Part shown: in pieces, positions 60,401-64,000 of the stretch
How positions within the stretch are numbered: the first letter of the stretch is position 1
Layout of the letters: each line of letters opens with the position of its first letter
Notes under the pieces: generated by a model
Databases searched by the model: none
Seen by the model: only the letters and a program-made list of their open reading frames with translations
What the model was told of the DNA's origin: nothing
Source of the DNA: Dasyornis broadbenti
Lineage: Eukaryota > Chordata > Aves > Passeriformes > Dasyornithidae
Assembly (NCBI GenBank): GCA_013397935.1
Contig: VZRN01005408.1
Coordinates: 1 to 64,000, forward strand
Length of the DNA stretch: 64,000 nt
Reading direction: 5' to 3'
Translations under genes and position numbers: made by a program

Positions 60401-61473
60401 AAGTTAAAACACCCCCAAGTGATCCCATTTCTCATCCTCGGAGCTCTCAAGCCTTTCAATTCAGTATGTGAAATTAAAATAAATATCTGCTCTTTCAAAT
60501 TATATTATTAATAACTTTCTTTGTGTTTAAAAGCACTGAATTGTCTTCAATCTATATTGATCAAATGGTTGATTTCAGTGGATTCTAGATTTCAAGGCAG
60601 AGGTGAAATTCTTAATTCTCTATTTTTCTGACTTTCTAATTATTTTCTGATTTTCTAATCCTTAACTTCCACATTCAGCCCCACACCCACCGGAGTGAAC
60701 AGATACCTTTGAATTGAATTTAGATGGATTATGTTAAGCTTATAGTGTGACACATTCAAACTCTTTTGAGCATGCAGTGCACTGAATTTTTTCATTACAG
60801 GAGAGTTTAAGCACTTCGTAGCAAAAGCTTGAGGTCAAGGGAATTACGTGTTTTAGGAGGGATGGAAAAGCAGCAATTCAGGAAATGTGTTGTACCAAGA
60901 GGAGCCTTTACAGGAACATGTTCCTCTCTTCTTTATAGGATGCGAGATACTGCAAGGAAAGTGGAAGAAAAGTATTTTTCCAATCTTGCAACGCACGTGG
61001 AATTCCTTCCAGTGGAGTGGAGATCAAAGCTGACCCTCGATGGAGGTACAGCACTCGGTTCTTTTGCAGTTCCAGCAGCTGCAGTCTCAAAATTCCCCCC
61101 AATATTTTCATCTGTGTTCTCTGCTTGTGCCTTGCTTGGATTTTTGTTTGGTTTTGTTTGCACAGCTTTGAACGTTTCCATCCCTGGAAGTGTCCAGGTT
61201 CAGGTTGGGCAGGGCTTGGAGCAACCTGGGATAGTGGAAGGTGTCCCTGCCCACGGCAGGGGTGGAATGAGATGAACTTTAAGGTCCCTTCCAGTCCCAA
61301 CCATTCTGTGATTCTATTTTATCATTCTCCTGGACATAACTTAAATCCCCTTTGTTTTTTCCCCAGACACTGTGGACTCCATAACTCCAGATAAAGTGCG
61401 GGGTTTACGGGATATGCTCAACAGCAGCGCCATGGACATCATGTACTACACCAGTCCGCTTTACAGGGATGAA
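24084..61473 (+). CDS. DDHD1: DDHD1 gene, 5' portion (exons 1-6, spliced CDS, incomplete at both ends)
   Basis: This is the gene-level entry for six exons given separately below. Joined, they give 996 nt and 332 codons in one open frame, with GT-AG sites at every visible junction. The protein is recognised as DDHD1, an intracellular phospholipase A1 that prefers phosphatidic acid and yields lysophosphatidic acid; human DDHD1 is linked to spastic paraplegia SPG28 (family knowledge). Visible landmarks are a WWE-like segment in exon 1, the strongly conserved block from IPVMRGQWFIDG through exon 3, and HIVFVVHGIG in exon 4, the start of the alpha/beta-hydrolase core with an HGxG oxyanion-type motif. 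The catalytic GxSxG exon and the metal-binding DDHD domain are not in the window. Introns are about 12,575, 11,170, 1,767, 10,561 and 321 bp. The start codon is lost in the N gap. DDHD2 and SEC23IP are paralogues, but the exon 2-6 sequence fits DDHD1 far better. Confidence 0.95.
24415..24570 (+). promoter_or_regulatory. 3' flank of the DDHD1 exon 1 CpG island
   Basis: CpG dinucleotides remain dense from the gap edge through exon 1 and for about 150 bp into intron 1, then drop quickly. This is the visible shoulder of what is probably the promoter CpG island; the core promoter and transcription start are expected inside the N gap. No TATA box or defined factor site can be assigned. Confidence 0.6.
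24571..29061. other. DDHD1 intron 1, first part
   Basis: Unique sequence, moderately GC-rich up to about 26300 and AT-rich from about 27300. Apart from the TG microsatellite nothing is recognised. Several 60-110-codon frames overlap in all phases and look like chance. Confidence 0.65.
28624..28643 (+). repeat. (TG)n microsatellite
   Basis: Nine to ten uninterrupted TG units in DDHD1 intron 1. Confidence 0.95.
29062..29205 (+). mobile_element. CR1 LINE 3' fragment, DDHD1 intron 1
   Basis: It reads AGAGAAGCTGTGGCTGCCCC to GGAACTGGGTGGTCTTCAAG, then decays before the terminal octamers. Confidence 0.88.
30064..30259 (+). mobile_element. CR1 LINE fragment with abrupt 3' break, DDHD1 intron 1
   Basis: It starts GATGTCCTGGAGCCAGGCTG and breaks at GATATTGGGAAGGAA, joining directly to non-CR1 sequence. 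The same CR1 continues normally in the copy at 30678, so the break is a deletion or a misassembly. Confidence 0.85.
30677..30677. other. Single-N contig join
   Basis: One N follows a run of ten A and precedes a CR1 segment already present 583 bp upstream. It marks a contig junction of minimum gap size whose two ends overlap in content. Confidence 0.9.
30678..31045 (+). mobile_element. CR1 LINE, 3' end copy after the single N
   Basis: This is the same element as 30095-30259, here with its full 3' end (CCTTCCAACCCAAACCATTT, TGTGATTCTATTTTTT). Its first bases coincide with the contig start. Confidence 0.9.
32094..32168 (+). mobile_element. Short CR1 LINE fragment, DDHD1 intron 1
   Basis: Only about 75 bp remain: CAGGTTGTCCAGAGAAGCTG, GCCCCATCCCTGGAAGTGTC and CAGGCCAGGTCC. 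It ends at unique AT-rich DNA. Confidence 0.8.
32180..32560. promoter_or_regulatory. Candidate conserved non-coding block in DDHD1 intron 1
   Basis: A repeat-free block following a 75-bp CR1 scrap, with GAGCATTTAATTAACTAACT, AATTATCAATTTGAGC, CTTTAATTTAAATTTC and GGGTAATCATTGC. It is a candidate by composition only. Confidence 0.25.
35891..35912 (+). repeat. Poly(T) run
   Basis: A T run of about 20 after several shorter T-rich stretches from 35860, in DDHD1 intron 1. Confidence 0.85.
35998..36048 (+). repeat. (GATA)n/(TA)n microsatellite
   Basis: CATACATAGATAGATATATA, then AGATAGATATATATATATAC, a compound repeat in DDHD1 intron 1. Confidence 0.92.
36556..36724 (+). mobile_element. CR1 LINE 3' fragment near DDHD1 exon 2
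   Basis: It reads GCCAAGCTGGACAGGGCTTG to CCCAAACCATTCTGGGATTC. It ends about 265 bp upstream of the exon 2 acceptor. Confidence 0.92.
36990..37163 (+). CDS. DDHD1: DDHD1 exon 2
   Basis: The acceptor is a long T-rich tract ending TTTTTTTAG and the donor is G|GTAAGA. The 174 bp encode 57 full codons plus split codons at each end, reading QTEKIPVMRGQWFIDGTW and then an acidic stretch (LEEEESNLIEQEHL). This region is near-invariant in vertebrate DDHD1 and lies before the lipase core. Exon 2 joins exon 1 in phase 1 and exon 3 in phase 1 (G|CT, Ala). A + strand CR1 copy ends about 265 bp upstream of the exon. No disruption is seen. Confidence 0.96.
37164..39845. other. DDHD1 intron 2, first part
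   Basis: Unique AT-rich sequence with the 33-bp near repeat (38544 and 39161). No alternative exon was recognised. Confidence 0.65.
38544..38576 (+). repeat. 33-bp near repeat, copy A (copy B at 39161-39193)
   Basis: Both copies contain CGAAAT-AATCTGTAAAT-TCATTGGGAAG. They differ at 3 of 33 positions, are 617 bp apart in intron 2, and have unrelated flanks. Origin unknown. Confidence 0.75.
39846..39976 (+). mobile_element. CR1 LINE internal fragment, DDHD1 intron 2
   Basis: It carries TCTGGAGCCAGGCTGGGAGA and GTTCACCTGGAGGAGAGAAG, the region before the 3' 350 bp of CR1, and is cut off on the 3' side. Confidence 0.8.
40751..40985 (-). mobile_element. CR1 LINE 3' fragment (older subfamily), DDHD1 intron 2
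   Basis: On the + strand it reads GGGAGGGATCTCTGGGGATG, GAGACTCCACAACCTCTCTG and GGCAGCCTGTTCAGTATTTT, a CR1 lineage different from the CR1-J-like copies. Confidence 0.8.
40986..43993. other. DDHD1 intron 2, middle part
   Basis: AT-rich, with A or T homopolymers near 41275, 41568 and 41790. No CR1 and no coding sequence was recognised. Confidence 0.65.
43994..44366 (-). mobile_element. CR1 LINE 3' fragment with small internal duplication, DDHD1 intron 2
   Basis: It reads GGTTGGAAGGGACCTTAAAG then ATCTCATTCCAGCGCC. TCTCATTCCA occurs again about 28 bp further on, giving a short internal duplication. The rest runs to GGAGCCTCCTCTTCTCCAG. Confidence 0.88.
45116..45241 (-). mobile_element. CR1 LINE 3' fragment, DDHD1 intron 2
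   Basis: It reads ATCCCAGAATGGTTTGGGTT to CCAAGCCCTGTCCAGCCTGG and stops after about 125 bp. Confidence 0.92.
46071..46735 (-). mobile_element. CR1 LINE, about 665 bp with ORF2 end, DDHD1 intron 2
   Basis: The + strand left part is the inverted 3' UTR (46080-46435). The right part (46440-46735) is the inverted ORF2 C-terminal region. It is among the longest CR1 copies in the window. Confidence 0.92.
46383..46739 (-). pseudogene. CR1 ORF2 C-terminal remnant
   Basis: The - strand frame gives 118 residues with AKCEVLHLGQGNAKH, EGEWIERSPKERDFGVLVDE and KINTSQ, the conserved segment after the reverse transcriptase core in CR1 ORF2 proteins. The reverse transcriptase catalytic motifs are absent because the element is 5'-truncated. 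The frame continues into CR1 3' UTR by chance. It is not a host gene. Confidence 0.8.
46740..48333. other. DDHD1 intron 2, last part
   Basis: Unique sequence leading to the exon 3 acceptor; nothing further was recognised. Confidence 0.65.
48334..48462 (+). CDS. DDHD1: DDHD1 exon 3
   Basis: The acceptor is TTTTTTGCTGCAG and the donor AAAG|GTAATC, whose +5 position is T rather than the preferred G. The 129 bp encode AIHSLKLSRNHVDWHSVDEV followed by a YLYSDATTSKIARTVTQKLG block that is conserved in DDHD1 orthologues. Phase is 1 at both ends, so the exon length is a multiple of three and skipping it would keep the frame. It lies about 11.2 kb after exon 2 and 1.8 kb before exon 4. Confidence 0.96.
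48580..48725 (+). repeat. AT-rich TTTTATTTTATT tract
   Basis: Imperfect TTTTATTTTAT units begin about 120 bp after exon 3, in DDHD1 intron 3. Confidence 0.8.
48726..50229. other. DDHD1 intron 3, remainder
   Basis: Unique sequence. An 86-codon + strand frame at 49540-49800 has no conserved feature. Confidence 0.65.
50230..50377 (+). CDS. DDHD1: DDHD1 exon 4 (HGIG motif)
   Basis: The acceptor is CTTTCTGCAG and the donor AT|GTGAGT. The 148 bp start in phase 1 and end in phase 2, with the last Met codon split as AT|G. The protein reads ASSSGTRLHRGYVEEATLED and then HIVFVVHGIGQKMDQGR. A hydrophobic beta strand followed by HGIG is the expected first strand and oxyanion-type motif of the phospholipase alpha/beta-hydrolase fold; this is known for the family, and no catalytic serine is in this exon. 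A possible alternative exon end at ATG|TG is excluded because the next exon begins with the G that completes Met and then reads MRDTARK. Confidence 0.96.
50606..50865 (+). mobile_element. CR1 LINE 3' fragment, DDHD1 intron 4
   Basis: It starts about 230 bp after exon 4: GGGGAGGCTCAGGTTGAACA, GGGCTGCCCAGGGAGGTTTG, GGACTCGATGACCTTGGAGG. The subfamily matches 20642-21366. Confidence 0.88.
51276..51420 (+). mobile_element. CR1 LINE 3' fragment, DDHD1 intron 4
   Basis: It reads CCCAGAGCTGCGGCTGCCCC to CCCTTCCAACCCAAAGCAGT, diverged, with no terminal octamers left except GGGATTTT. Confidence 0.88.
51421..53602. other. DDHD1 intron 4, CR1-free stretch
   Basis: Unique sequence with T-rich tracts; no exon was recognised. 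Confidence 0.65.
52438..52475 (+). repeat. T-rich tract
   Basis: T runs interrupted by single C or A in DDHD1 intron 4. A second similar tract (TTTTTTGTTTTTTG, then T13) lies at 52746-52771. Confidence 0.85.
53603..54030 (-). mobile_element. CR1 LINE, about 430 bp of 3' end, DDHD1 intron 4
   Basis: It begins AGAATCATGGAATGGTTTGG and runs to CATCCCTCTGATCAGCTTGG. The right half (CAACCTCCTCCAGCCTTTCC) lies closer to the ORF2 end and differs from the CR1-J-like copies. Confidence 0.92.
54385..54720. promoter_or_regulatory. Candidate conserved non-coding block in DDHD1 intron 4
   Basis: Unique sequence with CCCATTAGAAAG, CATTTTAATTGTGG, TTATCATTAGGATAATTAC and TTGATATGCAAGC, rich in TAAT cores and in an octamer-like word. 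It is a candidate by composition only. Confidence 0.25.
55795..56078 (+). mobile_element. CR1 LINE 3' fragment, DDHD1 intron 4
   Basis: It reads GTTATGACTTTAAACTGACG, AGATATTAGGAAGCAATTCC and CCTTCCAACCCAAACCATTG and ends GATCCTATGATTTTATG. It is directly followed by the 13-bp inverted repeat. Confidence 0.92.
56080..56112. repeat. Perfect 13-bp inverted repeat
   Basis: The left arm AAACCAAGAGTTC (56080-56092) is the exact reverse complement of GAACTCTTGGTTT (56100-56112), with a 7-base loop. It begins right at the 3' end of a + strand CR1 copy in DDHD1 intron 4. The extension TTAAGAGTTT beyond it partly repeats the arm. Confidence 0.9.
57290..57646 (+). mobile_element. CR1 LINE, about 355 bp of 3' end, DDHD1 intron 4
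   Basis: It runs from GGCCGCAGGGAGAGCTCAGA to TTCCAAACCATTCTGGAATT, a CR1-J-like copy very similar to 19135-19503 and to the inverse of 63151-63500. Confidence 0.92.
57729..57825 (+). repeat. First copy of the 97-bp repeat
   Basis: This is the partner of 63904-64000. It lies in DDHD1 intron 4, about 80 bp after a CR1 3' end, and contains the near-palindrome CCAAAAGCTTTGG at its right side. Confidence 0.85.
58326..58348 (+). repeat. (AAT)n microsatellite
   Basis: Seven AAT units in DDHD1 intron 4. Confidence 0.95.
59042..59396 (+). repeat. Polypyrimidine minisatellite
   Basis: About 355 bp are almost purely C and T on the + strand, built of imperfect CCCTTTCCCCCCTTTTTTTT-like units of about 15-25 bp with rare A or G. 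It lies in DDHD1 intron 4, about 1.5 kb before exon 5. Such homopurine-homopyrimidine DNA can form triplex (H-DNA) structures, and the transcript would be a U/C-rich tract; both points are general knowledge rather than shown here. Confidence 0.9.
60939..61045 (+). CDS. DDHD1: DDHD1 exon 5
   Basis: The acceptor is TTCTTTATAG. The 107 bp begin with the base that completes the split Met and encode MRDTARKVEEKYFSNLATHV followed by EFLPVEWRSKLTLDG, a segment highly conserved in DDHD1. The donor G|GTACAG is the weakest of the set (C at +4, A at +5), although the exon ends in GGAG, which pairs well with U1. The next intron is only 321 bp, which may help recognition by intron definition (inference). 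Without splicing, the frame would run on into intron 5 and stop near 61275 inside a CR1 copy. Confidence 0.96.
61172..61318 (+). mobile_element. CR1 LINE 3' fragment filling DDHD1 intron 5
   Basis: It reads CCATCCCTGGAAGTGTCCAG to CCATTCTGTGATTCTATTTT within the 321-bp intron 5. It starts about 125 bp after the donor and ends about 48 bp before exon 6, just outside the likely branch point and polypyrimidine tract. Confidence 0.92.
61367..61473 (+). CDS. DDHD1: DDHD1 exon 6 (last exon in window)
   Basis: The acceptor follows TTTGTTTTTTCCCCAG and the donor is the consensus GAA|GTAAGT. The 107 bp complete the Asp codon G|AC and encode DTVDSITPDKVRGLRDMLNS then SAMDIMYYTSPLYRDE, ending in phase 0. 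In orthologues the next exon starts with a Leu-Val-Lys stretch and leads to the GxSxG serine. I searched 61474-64000 by eye and did not find that exon, so intron 6 is longer than 2.5 kb. Confidence 0.96.
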
Positions 61474-63150
61474 GTAAGTGTGGAAAGCACGTTTTTATGA
61501 AAGTTTTACTGGAGCAGGGCATAGAGGCTGAAACTATCTGGACTTGGGAATGTCAGGAAAGTTTCCTTCTAAGGAAAACCTGCATGAAGGGTGTTAACAC
61601 TTTGTGGGTATGCCATGGTCACCTATAGTAGTCAGATCTTTAAGACTGAGAGGAGAAAAAAGAGAGCAAAAAGTACAATCCATGTGATTTATTTAGAGCA
61701 GAAATGTCTGTCTAAAACAGCAAAGAAATGGGAAAGGCTTTAACAGTGTTTTTTTTAAAATTTCTGCATATTTGGAGCAATGGGAGTCCACAGAGCTGAG
61801 ATTCTTCTTGCCTCTGACAATATCCATGGACATTTGTCGCCTCATTTTTGCCAGTTCTGAAGGCAGGTGGGATGGCAGCACGTTTGAATGCGTTTGTGTG
61901 CACTTGCCTTGCAGGGAAACCGAAATGATCCCCAGCTCCTCAGCGTCTTAGGGGATTGTTTGTATCCTGGATGCTCCCATCCCACCTTGTCCCATCTGTG
62001 TAGCTGTTGAGTGACCCCGTGGAATCAGAGGGGAAAAGTCATAAATATGATAAGAAATTATGTTGGCCTGTAATAATTATAAGCCTTGAATAAATGATAA
62101 TAACCTGAAAAAATGATAATAATCTGAATAAATGCAGTAGCCTGTAAAACATGCAAAGTGCTTCACCCCAGTAGCACCCCTTGCGTATCACACTTACTGG
62201 AAAACCCCTCTGGGGCTGTGTTAGGATTAATTTCTGTAGGAACTGAAGTTTTTTTTCTGTGTATGGGGTAGTATTAATCCTTTTGCAGCCTTGGTACCCT
62301 GAGCGTGGTTAAACTGGGGCAGGGTGAGACTCTGGGAATTTGATGCTACCTTTCAGTTAAATTAGGTGTGTTTAAGTCCTTTAGACTGGCAGCATAGTTT
62401 TAAAACTGAGCTCTGTCCCTCTCCTCCTGCTCTGCAATGCAGAATTCATTGATCAGGGCTCTCCACCGTGTCTCAGGTTTCCCTGTCTGTTGTGTTCCTG
62501 AAGGCAACATGAACTTTCATGGCAAGTGATGAAAATTTCTCTGGCGGCTTGAAAACAGATTATTTTTAAACTGCATTAGAGGCTTGGCATGTCTGTGGAC
62601 ATCTTATGGGAAATGGATTAGTGGGGAAAGTTCAGGTGTGTAGGCCAGCAGTGCATGAAAATTTAATTCATTGCTCAGTTGAACTGCAGTTTTACAGGTT
62701 TATCACCATCCCCTGGGTGTGAGAGCTGACATCAAATGAGTGTGCTTAGATCTGATTACAAAACGCTAACTTGTTTGTTTATTTTTCATCAAATGAATTT
62801 CCTTGAAATGTTTGCAACAGTACACACAAGTTACTCTTCTTTATTCCATTTTATTTGCTGTGGCCTAACTTTGCAGAGTTTAACACAACAGTGTCAAGTG
62901 GAGCATTCTTCTGGAGGATTTTCCCATCTTCAGGGTTTTTCTTGTGGCACTTTGCTCACTCCAGCTCAGGAATGAGCCATTTCTTTGAGCACATGCTCCA
63001 GTGCTTTCCATCCAGAAATCCTCGAAGGATCTCAAAAGGAGCTTATTAAACTTTCCTTTGCCCCTGGGAAATAAATTGAGGAATGTGATGAGCTTGGCCC
63101 AGAGGAGAGTGAAGCTGCTGTTCAACTGATGGCTCTCAGCAGTCAAAGAA
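61474..63150. other. DDHD1 intron 6, first part
   Basis: AT-rich unique sequence. The next DDHD1 exon was looked for and not seen. Confidence 0.7.
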
Positions 63151-63762
63151 GCCCAGGATGGTTTGGATTGGAAGGGACCTGGAAAACCATTTTGTTCCAC
63201 CCCTGCCATGGGCAGGGACGCCTTCCACTGTCCCAGGCTGCTCCAAGCCCTGTCCAACCTGGCCTTGGACACTTGCAGGGATCCAGGGGCAGCCACAGCT
63301 TCTCTGGGCACCCTGTGCCAGGGCCTCCCCACCCTCCCAGCCAGGAATTCCTTCCCATAACCCATCTCTCCCTGCCCTCTGGCAGTGGGAAGCCATTCCC
63401 TGTGTCCTGTCCCTCCATCCCTTGTCCCCAGTCCCTCTCCAGCTCTCCTGGAGCCCCTTTAGGCCCCGCCAGGGGCTCTGAGCTCTCCCTGGAGCCTTCT
63501 CTTCTCCAGGTGAACATACCCAGCTCTCCCAGCCTGGCTCCAGAGGGGCTCCAGCCCTTGGAGCATCTCCGTGGCTCCTCTGGACTTGCTCCAGCAGCTT
63601 CTTCTGATGTTGGGCGCCCCAGAGCTGGACAGAGCATTCCAGATGGAATTTCCTGTGAGCCTGGCAGGGAGAGAGCCCTTCCCCTGTTCCTGTTCCCCAC
63701 AGTGCCAGGGATGCAGCCCAGGCCCCCGCCGGCATTTTGGGTTGCAAGCACACACGGCACAA
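63151..63762 (-). mobile_element. CR1 LINE, about 610 bp, DDHD1 intron 6
   Basis: The left part is the inverted 3' UTR from CCCAGGATGGTTTGGATTGG. The right part (63540-63760) includes GAGCATCTCCGTGGCTCCTC and TTGGGTTGCAAGCACACACG, which lies nearer the ORF2 end. It has several chance open frames on both strands. Confidence 0.92.
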
Positions 63763-63903
63763 TGCTTGGATAGGAATTTTCTTTCCCCTTTAGAGGATTT
63801 TCCCCGCACAGAAGCGCCATAACTTCCTCTTTAGAGCTTCTGACCACTCTTTAAGCAGCTCATTAAGGGGTTTGCAAGTGGCAGCCACTCTCTCCTTCAG
63901 GGG

Positions 63904-64000
63904 AAAATCAGGTTTTACACCTCCAAAATTTTGGATGAGGACACAAAACCCACACAGTTTTTAGGAGGGGGCACCTGAAGCTTTTCCCAAAAGCTTTGGC
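63904..64000 (+). repeat. Copy of 57729-57825 at the right edge
   Basis: These 97 bases match 57729-57825 with a single mismatch (C at 63920, T at 57745), offset 6175. Sequence to the left of the two copies is unrelated: a + strand CR1 precedes the first and a - strand CR1 the second. The match may continue past the window end. It could be a tandem segmental duplication, an assembly duplication or an unlisted interspersed repeat. Confidence 0.85.

Larger units (their letters stand above)
57826..60938. other. DDHD1 intron 4, last part
   Basis: It holds the AAT microsatellite, the polypyrimidine tract and AT-rich DNA up to exon 5. No CR1 or other exon was recognised. Confidence 0.65.

Noticed and set aside
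60829..60938. Upstream extension of the exon 5 frame to a Met
   Set aside because: The TTCTTTATAG acceptor and the split Met codon shared with exon 4 define the exon start.
63136..63847. Overlapping 200-230-codon frames on both strands
   Set aside because: They are CR1 3' UTR read in several frames. The same peptide words recur at 19135, 46071, 53603 and 57290.
1..64000. CRISPR arrays, tRNA or rRNA genes, bacterial-type operons
   Set aside because: None seen; the regular repeats present are eukaryotic mini- and microsatellites.

Overview
The window looks like nuclear DNA from a bird, most likely a passerine. The main evidence is about 29 copies or fragments of CR1 LINE retrotransposons with the typical avian 3' end (CCTTCCAACCCAAACCATTC followed by short ATTCTGTG-like repeats). 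Large introns, GT-AG splice sites and AT-rich non-coding DNA fit this. Nothing prokaryotic is present (no operons, ribosome binding sites or CRISPR). I found no rRNA or tRNA genes.

One protein-coding gene can be supported: the 5' part of DDHD1 (phosphatidic acid-preferring phospholipase A1) on the + strand. Six coding exons are visible: 24084-24414 (truncated on its 5' side by a gap), 36990-37163, 48334-48462, 50230-50377, 60939-61045 and 61367-61473. They splice in a consistent frame (phases 1,1,1,2,1,0) into 996 nt, or 332 codons, without a stop. The start codon, 5' UTR and probably the promoter lie in an 863-base N gap (23221-24083). The lipase GxSxG serine motif and the DDHD domain must lie beyond position 64000.

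Layout: 1-22000 is gene-free DNA upstream of DDHD1. In other vertebrates the 5' side of DDHD1 faces BMP4 across a long gene-poor interval, so this stretch may hold regulatory elements, but none can be proven here. It contains CR1 copies, A-rich tracts, a possible solo LTR near the left edge and several AT-rich unique blocks. From 21390 to 23220 there is a degenerate GTCACAC minisatellite that runs into the gap. From 24084 onward the window is DDHD1 with large introns (about 12.6, 11.2, 1.8, 10.6 and 0.3 kb) rich in CR1.

Two places look like assembly or duplication artefacts. Around the single N at 30677 the same sequence occurs on both sides, one version lacking about 521 bp. The last 97 bases of the window repeat 57729-57825 with one mismatch. 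Other odd structures are a 350-bp nearly pure pyrimidine tract in intron 4, a perfect 13-bp inverted repeat at a CR1 3' end, and a CR1 filling almost half of the tiny intron 5. I found no convincing novel multi-gene system; most open reading frames are CR1, simple-repeat or chance ORFs.
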